Source: an uncultured Sphingomonadales bacterium
GTDB taxonomy: Bacteria; Pseudomonadota; Alphaproteobacteria; Sphingomonadales; Sphingomonadaceae
Length of the DNA: 40,129 nucleotides
Direction of reading: 5' to 3'
Assembly (NCBI GenBank): GCA_903923465.1
Contig: CAIXXP010000251.1
Location: 1 to 40,129 of the forward strand
Both the position numbers and the translations under genes were made by a program. This document shows, piece after piece, positions 34,714 through 40,129 of this stretch (position 1 is the first letter of the stretch; each line of letters opens with the position of its first letter). A model generated the notes under the pieces. The model saw nothing but the letters and a program-made list of their open reading frames with translations. It made no database searches and was not told the DNA's origin.

Positions 34714-34775
34714 CACTTCGCCTGCGCCACCACTTCGCCTGGCGACGGCACTTCGCCCGGGAACGCCACTTCGCC
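34714..34775. repeat. Degenerate 18-bp tandem repeat between tRNA-Gly and apt
   Basis: CACTTCGCC recurs at 34714, 34731, 34749 and 34767, with periods of 17, 18 and 18. It lies upstream of the tRNA on its strand and downstream of apt. It is not clearly coding. Confidence 0.7.
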
Positions 34776-34804
34776 CCGACACTGCCCGGGGCAAAGCCCC
34801 CGCG

Positions 34805-35341
34805 TCAGTGCCCGGCGAAATCCATCAGCGCCTGCACGCTCACCCCCTGCCCGCGCAGCCGGTCCGCCCCGCCCAGGTCGGGCAGGTCGATGACGAACAG
34901 CGCATGCTCCACCCGCGCGCCCGCGTGGCGCAGCAATTGCGCGGCGGCCACCGCCGTGCCGCCCGTGGCGATCAGATCGTCGAGCATCACCACATGCTGC
35001 CCATTGCGGATGGCGCCGGGGTCCACCTCCAGCGTGTCGGTGCCATATTCCAGCGCATAGTCCATGGCGAGCACCGGCACCGGCAGCTTGCCCGGCTTGC
35101 GCACGGGAATGAACGGCAGGCCCAGCCGCGCCGCCACCGCCGCGCCAAAAATGAACCCGCGCGCCTCCATCCCCGCAATCGCCTCTCCCCGCGCGGCGGC
35201 CACCTGCTCGGCCAGCATCTCCACGCTGGCGGCAAAGCCCTCGCCATGGCCAATCAGCGTGGTGATGTCGCGAAACAGCACCCCCGGCTTGGGGAAATCG
35301 GGAATGGCGCGGATCAGGGCTTTCAGGTCGTCACGGGTCAT
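34805..35341 (-). CDS. apt: Adenine phosphoribosyltransferase
   Basis: Purine salvage enzyme joining adenine and PRPP to give AMP and pyrophosphate in the cytoplasm. The 178-residue product starts MTRDDLKALIRAIPDFPKPGVLFRDITTLI and holds GMEARGFIFGAAVAARLGLPFIPVRKPGKLP and the PRPP loop VVMLDDLIATGGTA, all typical of Apt. The ATG at 35341 with GAGGAC upstream is chosen; the track ORF adds 54 residues of non-conserved leader. A GC-rich GGGGC/GCCCC hairpin lies just after the stop, without a clear U-tract. Confidence 0.96.
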   Translation of the reverse strand: MTRDDLKALIRAIPDFPKPGVLFRDITTLIGHGEGFAASVEMLAEQVAAARGEAIAGMEARGFIFGAAVAARLGLPFIPVRKPGKLPVPVLAMDYALEYGTDTLEVDPGAIRNGQHVVMLDDLIATGGTAVAAAQLLRHAGARVEHALFVIDLPDLGGADRLRGQGVSVQALMDFAGH

Positions 35342-35688
35342 CAGGAAGTCCTCAAGAATAGGGGAGCAGCAGGGGACTCGTCCCCTGCACCCCATAACGT
35401 CTCCCGGCGGGAGCGGAGTGCCAACCTCACTGTCGCGCCTCACCTCCCCCGCGCCGCAGGCATTCAAAGCCGCAACGCGGCCAAGCCCCATACCGCAGAA
35501 CAAGCGCCGAGGCCGACAGTATTGGGGGTTTGGGGGTGTAACACCCCCAGCCTACCCTCTCAAAAACAAAGGCCCCCTGCATCGCCTGATGCAAGGGGCC
35601 CATGATACGCTTCCGGCTCGGAACGGGCCAAAAACCATCTATCGCATCGCTACCGCCGAAAACCGGTTCCCACTTTTCGGCGCGATGC
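35342..35688. other. Intergenic region with three strong hairpins between apt and petC
   Basis: About 350 bp without a gene. It holds the palindrome GCAGGGGAC-TC-GTCCCCTGC (35369-35388) just upstream of apt, GGGGGTGT-A-ACACCCCC (35532-35548), and the terminator of the petABC operon (annotated separately). The first two have nearly perfect arms with minimal loops and may be REP-like elements or cruciform sites; no second copy is present in the window. Confidence 0.6.
35561..35600 (-). terminator. Rho-independent terminator of the petABC operon
   Basis: Read on the minus strand, GGCCCCTTGCATC-AGGC-GATGCAGGGGGCC forms a 13-bp stem with one mismatch and a 4-base loop, followed by TTTGTTTTTG. It lies about 90 bp after the cytochrome c1 stop. 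Confidence 0.88.
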
Positions 35689-36528
35689 TCAGTGGCCCTT
35701 CTTCTCCGCCCAGATGTTGCGATAGCACATATAGGCCAACACGCTGGCGAACAGCAGGAAGGCCAGCACCGGCCAGCCCGTCTGGTGGCGCTTTTCCAGG
35801 CTCGGCTCGGCGGTCCACACCAGGAAGGCGGCAACGTCGGTGGCCATCTGGTCCACGGTAGCCTTGGTGCCGTCCTTGTAGCTCACCTGTCCGTCGCCGG
35901 TCAGCGGCGGGGGCATGGCGATGTTGAGGTTGGCGAAATAGGGGTTGAAGTGCAGCCCATCGGGGGTCTTGGCTTCGGGGAACTTCTTGAGCAGTTCCTC
36001 ACCCTTCTCGTTCTTGTAGCCCACCTGGTCGGCATAGCCGGTCAGCAGCGAGTAGACATAGGCCGCCCCGCCGTGCCGCGCCTTGGTGATCAGCGACAGG
36101 TCCGGCGGCGAACCGCGACCGCCATAGACGACCGGCGGGAAGTGGTCGGTCGGCATGCCGGCGGTGGTCTTCAGCTCGCCGGTCACCGGGTTATAGTGCG
36201 GCACCTGCACCTTGGCGGCGATGGCTTTCACCTCGTCGTCGTTATAGCCGATTTCCTTCAGGTCGCGGAACGCCACATACTTCAGCGCGTGGCAGTTCGA
36301 GCAGACCTCGGAATAGACCTGGAAGCCGCGTTGCAGCTGCTGGCGGTCGAAGGTGCCAAAGGCGCCGTCGCTGGCCAGGTGGAAGTCTTCCTTCGGGTGC
36401 AGGTGGAAAGCCTTCTCCACCGTCTGCGCCGGCGGTTCGGTCACGAAGCTATAGGCTCCCAGGCCGAAGGCGAACAACACAGCGGCCGCGAAGAACGCGC
36501 CTACCGCGATGGATATAATACGAACCAT
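35689..36528 (-). CDS. petC: Cytochrome c1 of the bc1 complex
   Basis: Haem c subunit passing electrons from the Rieske centre to cytochrome c in the periplasm. The 279-residue protein has an N-terminal signal-like helix (IISIAVGAFFAAAVLFAFGLGAYSF), the haem site CSNCHALKYVAFRDL, the axial Met region in NLNIAMPPPLTGDGQV, and a C-terminal membrane anchor (GWPVLAFLLFASVLAYMCYRNIW). It lies 21 bp after petB and ends the petA-petB-petC operon. Confidence 0.96.
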   Translation of the reverse strand: MVRIISIAVGAFFAAAVLFAFGLGAYSFVTEPPAQTVEKAFHLHPKEDFHLASDGAFGTFDRQQLQRGFQVYSEVCSNCHALKYVAFRDLKEIGYNDDEVKAIAAKVQVPHYNPVTGELKTTAGMPTDHFPPVVYGGRGSPPDLSLITKARHGGAAYVYSLLTGYADQVGYKNEKGEELLKKFPEAKTPDGLHFNPYFANLNIAMPPPLTGDGQVSYKDGTKATVDQMATDVAAFLVWTAEPSLEKRHQTGWPVLAFLLFASVLAYMCYRNIWAEKKGH

Positions 36529-36549
36529 GTTCTGTGTCCCTCGCTGGAG

Positions 36550-37827
36550 TTATTCGGCGGCCAGCGCCGCGCTCTCATCCGCACCCAGCACCGCCTCGGT
36601 AATCGAGAAGGGCAGGGGCGCCGGGGTCTCAACCATCGAGACGATCGGCAGAATGACGAGGAAGTGGAGGAAGTAGTAAGCCGTGGCGATCTGGCTGACC
36701 ATCACATAGGGCTCTTCCGCCGGCGAACCGCCGCAATAGCCGAGCACCAGCATGTCGACCACCAGCAGGTAGTAGAACTTGCGGAAGGTCGGCCGGAAGT
36801 GGCCCGAGCGCACCGGCGAGTTATCCAGCCAGGGCAGGAAGAACCACACCAGGATGGCGCTGAACATCGCCAGCACGCCCAGCAGCTTGGCGGGGAAGAA
36901 CAGGAAGTTCTGGGTGAAGGCGCGCAGAATGGCGTAGAACGGCCAGAAGTACCATTCGGGCACGATGTGCGCCGGGGTCTGCATCGGGTTGGCCGGAATA
37001 TAGTTGTCCGGGTGGCCCAGCGCGTTCGGCGCGAAGAACAGCACCGCCGTATAGAGCAGCAGGAATACAGCCAGGCCGAAGCCGTCCTTGGCGGTGTAAT
37101 AGGGGTGGAACGGCACCGTGTCGCTCTCGCTCTTCACTTCCACGCCCGTCGGGTTCGACGAGCCGGGAATGTGCAGCGCCCAGATATGCAGGATCACCAC
37201 GCCCAGAATAACGAAGGGCAGCAGGAAGTGCAGGGAGAAGAAGCGGTTCAGCGCGGCATTGTCCGGCGCGAAACCACCCAGCAGCCAGGTGTGCACCGCA
37301 TCACCCACCAGCGGAATGGCGCTGAACAGGTTGGTGATCACGCTGGCGCCCCAGAAGCTCATCTGGCCCCAGGGCAGCACATAGCCCATGAAGGCGGTGG
37401 CCATCATCAGCAGGAAGATCACCACGCCCAGCAGCCAGATCATCTCGCGCGGCGCCTTGTAGCTGCCGTAGAAGAAGCCCCGGAAGATATGGATATAGAC
37501 CACGACGAAGAAGGCCGAGGCCCCGTTGGCGTGGGCATACCGCAACATCCAGCCCCAGTTCACATCGCGCATGATGTGCTCGGTGGAGGAAAAGGCGATG
37601 TCGGCGTTGCTGGCATAATGCATCGCCAGCACAATGCCGGTCACGATCTGCAGCATCAGGCACACGCCGGCCAGAATGCCGAAGTTCCAGAAATAGTTCA
37701 AATTGCGCGGCACCGGGTAACCGGCGCCCACGGCATTATAGACGAAGCGCGGCAGCGGCAGCTTCTCGTCCACCCATTTCATGAATGGGTGGGCCGGCGC
37801 GTATTCTTGGGCCCAGGGAAAGCTCAT
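36550..37827 (-). CDS. petB: Cytochrome b of the bc1 complex
   Basis: Membrane core of complex III, carrying two b haems and both quinone sites. From the ATG at 37827 ([24 protein letters not shown]) it has 425 residues. Helix and ligand landmarks are [18 protein letters not shown] with [54 protein letters not shown], and the Qo-site [15 protein letters not shown]. The track ORF extends upstream into petA by an open frame only. It sits 11 bp after the petA stop. Confidence 0.97.
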   Translation of the reverse strand: MSFPWAQEYAPAHPFMKWVDEKLPLPRFVYNAVGAGYPVPRNLNYFWNFGILAGVCLMLQIVTGIVLAMHYASNADIAFSSTEHIMRDVNWGWMLRYAHANGASAFFVVVYIHIFRGFFYGSYKAPREMIWLLGVVIFLLMMATAFMGYVLPWGQMSFWGASVITNLFSAIPLVGDAVHTWLLGGFAPDNAALNRFFSLHFLLPFVILGVVILHIWALHIPGSSNPTGVEVKSESDTVPFHPYYTAKDGFGLAVFLLLYTAVLFFAPNALGHPDNYIPANPMQTPAHIVPEWYFWPFYAILRAFTQNFLFFPAKLLGVLAMFSAILVWFFLPWLDNSPVRSGHFRPTFRKFYYLLVVDMLVLGYCGGSPAEEPYVMVSQIATAYYFLHFLVILPIVSMVETPAPLPFSITEAVLGADESAALAAE

Positions 37828-37838
37828 GATGTGGTACC

Positions 37839-38417
37839 TCAGCCGATCTTGACGGTAGTGGCGGTCTCGAACACGTAGTCCGGAACCATCAGGTTCTTGG
37901 GCGCCGGGCCCTTGCGGATGCGCGCGGCGGTGTCGTATTGCGAACCGTGGCAGGGGCAGAAATAGCCGCCAAACTCGCCCTTGGGCTCGCCCTCGCCGGT
38001 GCCCAGCGGCACGCAGCCCAGGTGGGTGCACACGCCCATGGTGATCAGCCAGTTGGTGTGGCCCGGCTTGGTGCGCTGCTCCAGCGTCTCCGGGTCGCGC
38101 AGCGAAGCCAACGGCACGGCGTCGGCCGCGGCGATTTCCGAAGGCGTCAGGTTGCGCACGAAGACGGGCTGCTTGCGGAACACGGCCTTGATGGCCTGCC
38201 CCGGCTTGATGGCGGAGAGATCAACCTCGGTGGAGCTTTCGGCCAGCACGTCGGCGGAAGGCGCCATCTGGCTGATCAGCGGCACCAGCACGGCGGCGCC
38301 ACCCACGCCTGCCGCGCTCACCGCGGCAATATTGATAAAATCGCGCCGACGCACACCCAGCCCGGCCGCATCCTGTGCAGTAGTGTCTGAAGTATCAGCG
38401 ATCGCATTGTCTGTCAT
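37839..38417 (-). CDS. petA: Rieske iron-sulfur subunit of the bc1 complex
   Basis: 2Fe-2S protein that takes the first electron from quinol. The 192-residue product has a Tat-type twin-arginine leader and anchor ([29 protein letters not shown]), then the cluster-binding boxes CTHLGC and CPCHGS, with the disulfide cysteines inside them. The ATG at 38417 ([11 protein letters not shown]), with AAGGG upstream, is preferred to the longer track ORF. First gene of the operon; the promoter should lie in 38418-38708. Confidence 0.96.
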   Translation of the reverse strand: MTDNAIADTSDTTAQDAAGLGVRRRDFINIAAVSAAGVGGAAVLVPLISQMAPSADVLAESSTEVDLSAIKPGQAIKAVFRKQPVFVRNLTPSEIAAADAVPLASLRDPETLEQRTKPGHTNWLITMGVCTHLGCVPLGTGEGEPKGEFGGYFCPCHGSQYDTAARIRKGPAPKNLMVPDYVFETATTVKIG

Positions 38418-38708
38418 GATCGACCCTTGCTTTACCAACCAATGCCGCCTTAACCAACCCACGGCAGCTTACAACAAACGGCCCCTCCGGGTCGAAGGGC
38501 CGCATGAATCACGTTTCGCGGTTTCCCGCGTTTTCCGGCCCGCGCAATCCGGCCGCATGTCTGGGAGAAGCCCGTAACCCGAAAGACCCCCGTCGCCGCA
38601 TGCCCATACAGAATTCCCCCCTGTGGGACAGCGGTTTTTTTGGGGTGTAGCCATCAAATCTTCGACTGCCAACCGCCTTTTTCGCCTGAATCCCCGGTTC
38701 GTTATGGT
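38418..38708. other. Intergenic region upstream of petA with a possible pgeF terminator
   Basis: About 290 bp. On the minus strand CGGCCC...GGGCCG (38479-38502) is followed by TTTGTTGT, a weak terminator candidate about 200 bp after pgeF and just before petA. The small ORFs here (38469-38712) have no protein character. The petA promoter is expected in this stretch. Confidence 0.4.
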
Positions 38709-39542
38709 TCACAGGCCAATCAGGGCAATCTGGCGGCCATAGGCCGGCTCGCCCCGGTGGGTGGCGCGGCGAAACGAATAGAATCGCCCCGCCTCGGCAT
38801 AGGTGTCCAGCCCCAGCACCGCCACAGTCCCCACGCCCGCCGCCCTCAGCCGATGCGCGACATATCCCGCCAGATCAAACTGCCAGTGCCCCGGCCGGCC
38901 TTGCCCGAAAAACCCCGCGTTCCCGGCCGAATCCGCGCAAAACCGCGCGAAAAACCCCGCATCCACCTCATAGCTGGCTTGCGCGATACACGGCCCCACC
39001 GCGGCGCTGATTCGCTCGGCCTTCGCCCCCAGCGCCACCATCGCCGCCACGGTCGCATCGGTCACGCCGCCCAGCGCCCCCTTCCACCCGGCATGCGCCG
39101 CCCCGACAACGCCCCGCCCGCCATTGGCCTCCCGGTCCGCCAGCAGCACCGGCGCGCAATCGGCAGTCAGAATCCCCAGCAACAGCCCCGGCCGGTCGGT
39201 CACCAGCGCATCCGCTTGCGGCCGCGCCGCATCGCTCCACCCATCGGCCACCACACAGTCCGCCGAATGCACCTGATACACCGTCACCAGACGCGCATCG
39301 GGCATCACCGCAGCCACCGCCCGCGCCCGGTTCTCGGCAATCGCCGCGGGGTCGTCCCCGGCCCCCAGCCCCACATTCAGCCCCGAGACCACCCCGGCGG
39401 AAACCCCACCGCGCCGCCCCAAAAACCCATGCCGCAACCCGGCCAGCCCCTCGGCCCGGATCACCTCGACCGAATCATCCGCAGCCAAGGCCCCTTCGCC
39501 AGCCAAGGCCCCACCCTCAGCCAAGGCCCTATCCTCAGCCAA
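38709..39542 (-). CDS. pgeF: Peptidoglycan editing factor PgeF (multicopper-type purine/laccase-domain family)
   Basis: Cytoplasmic protein of the YfiH/DUF152 family that removes wrongly built UDP-MurNAc precursors; relatives also have adenosine deaminase and phosphorylase activity. Landmarks are GLRHGFLGRRGGVSAG, QVHSADCVV, LTADCAPVLLAD and GAAHAGWKGAL, which give the metal-binding His-Cys-His set, then VGPCIAQASYEV and FYSFRRATHRGEPAYGRQIALIGL at the end. The reading frame begins in an 18-bp tandem repeat. The most upstream TTG (39542) overlaps the pepN stop and gives 277 residues; later TTG codons within the repeat, or a GTG just after it, are equally possible starts. No ATG is available before the conserved domain. 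Confidence 0.9.
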   Translation of the reverse strand: MAEDRALAEGGALAGEGALAADDSVEVIRAEGLAGLRHGFLGRRGGVSAGVVSGLNVGLGAGDDPAAIAENRARAVAAVMPDARLVTVYQVHSADCVVADGWSDAARPQADALVTDRPGLLLGILTADCAPVLLADREANGGRGVVGAAHAGWKGALGGVTDATVAAMVALGAKAERISAAVGPCIAQASYEVDAGFFARFCADSAGNAGFFGQGRPGHWQFDLAGYVAHRLRAAGVGTVAVLGLDTYAEAGRFYSFRRATHRGEPAYGRQIALIGL

Positions 39543-39545
39543 GGC
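39483..39545 (-). repeat. 18-bp tandem repeat spanning the pepN stop and pgeF start
   Basis: On the plus strand AGCCAAGGC recurs at 39483, 39501, 39519 and 39537, an exact 18-bp period. On the coding strand each unit reads CCTTGGCTG plus nine variable bases. One unit holds the pepN stop (GGCTGA), and every unit supplies an in-frame TTG for pgeF. Confidence 0.9.
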
Positions 39546-40129
39546 TGCGCGTCACCTGCTCAAACGTATCGCGCGACAGCTCCCCCGCCGCCGCCACCCG
39601 CTCCAGCTGCGCCTTCATCATCGCCGACCGCAAGGGCTCCATCCGCCGCCACCGCCCCAGCGGCGCCACGAACCGCGCGGCCGTCTGCGCGTTGATCGGG
39701 TCCAGCGCCAGAATCAGGTCACCAATCAGCCGATACCCCTCGCCGCTCACATGGTGAAACGCCTGCGCGCTGATCACCATCGCCATATACAGCGATCGCA
39801 CCCGGTTCGGGTTGTGCAAGGTAAAATCCTTGTGCTCCGCCAGCGCCTTCACATGCTCCAGCGCGCGCGGGTGCAGCGAGGATGCCTGCAACGAAAACCA
39901 CTTGTCGATCACCAGCGCATTGCCGGCATAGCGCGCATGAAAATCCGCCAGCCTTTCCTCGCGCAGCGGTGTATCCAGCCCGCACAGCACCATCAGCGCG
40001 CCCTGCCGGTCGGTCATGCTCACCGCCGCGTCATATTGCGCCGCCGCCCGCCGCGCCGCCTCTTCCGGCAGGCCCGCCGCCAGATACACCAGCGCCTGCG
40101 TCTGCACCCGCCGCGCGCCCTTGGCCGCC
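39535..40129 (-). CDS. pepN: Aminopeptidase N (M1 family), C-terminal part, truncated by window edge
   Basis: C-terminal helical domain of the PepN-type aminopeptidase that trims peptides in the cytoplasm. About 198 residues are visible and the frame stays open to the window edge, where it reads AKGARRVQTQALVYLAAG. The segments YDAAVSMTDRQGALMVLCG, FHARYAGNALVIDKWFSLQA, HPNRVRSLYMAM-like NPNRVRSLYMAM and DLILALDPINAQTAARFVAPLGRWRRMEP are characteristic of PepN rather than other M1 peptidases. The catalytic HExxH domain lies outside the window. It overlaps pgeF by eight bases at the stop. Confidence 0.93.
   Translation of the reverse strand, partial: AAKGARRVQTQALVYLAAGLPEEAARRAAAQYDAAVSMTDRQGALMVLCGLDTPLREERLADFHARYAGNALVIDKWFSLQASSLHPRALEHVKALAEHKDFTLHNPNRVRSLYMAMVISAQAFHHVSGEGYRLIGDLILALDPINAQTAARFVAPLGRWRRMEPLRSAMMKAQLERVAAAGELSRDTFEQVTRSLG

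Noticed and set aside
38509-38712. Small minus-strand ORF upstream of petA (MNHNEPGIQAKK)
   Set aside because: Short, Arg/Gly-rich, no ribosome site or conserved feature; more likely leader and promoter DNA.

Overview
The window comes from a GC-rich alphaproteobacterium, most likely a member of the Sphingomonadales. This rests on gene content: a Caulobacter-type MipZ, a petABC cytochrome bc1 operon, a YdbH/YnbE/YdbL cluster of alphaproteobacterial style, and very GC-rich codon use that opens long antisense ORFs. The genus cannot be fixed from sequence reading alone. Most lines of the ORF track are shadows; I support about 30 protein genes and one tRNA.

Layout. Positions 1-4253 hold a partial phosphohexomutase, a small membrane J-protein and MipZ (minus strand), then panC (plus) and a class II aldolase-family protein (minus). 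GlnE fills 4381-7185 (minus). From 7404 to 16141 the plus strand carries a TIM-barrel sugar-phosphate isomerase-like protein, an unrecognised exported helical-repeat protein, the envelope cluster ydbH-ynbE-ydbL, and an ABC-2 exporter pair. Positions 16493-24479 hold a response regulator, a sensor kinase and a complete tripartite heavy-metal-type RND efflux system (adaptor, pump, outer-membrane factor), mostly coupled by ATGA overlaps.

Positions 24868-34568 look like an integrated genomic island. An imperfect direct repeat (21 identical bases plus a decayed tRNA 3' end) on the left matches the sequence at the 3' end of an intact tRNA-Gly(TCC) on the right. A P4-type integrase lies beside the tRNA, with an excisionase-like protein behind it. 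Copies of the octamer ATACCCCC sit just inside both ends at similar distances from the cores, as integrase arm-type sites would. The cargo is surface-sugar related: a GTG-started glycosyltransferase-like gene, a tight rmlC-rmlB-rmlD-rmlA operon for dTDP-L-rhamnose, and a SAM methyltransferase. A second module holds another tyrosine recombinase and an HTH/zinc-ribbon partner, preceded by a perfect 10-6-10 inverted repeat. No conjugation or replication genes are seen.

To the right of the tRNA the core chromosome resumes on the minus strand: apt, the petA-petB-petC operon with a strong rho-independent terminator, pgeF, and the C-terminal part of pepN running off the window. A recurring oddity is short tandem repeats of 15 or 18 bp, mostly in frame near gene starts (aldolase, ynbE, pgeF) and once in the spacer between apt and the tRNA. 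At pgeF/pepN the repeat contains both the stop codon of one gene and the probable start of the next.
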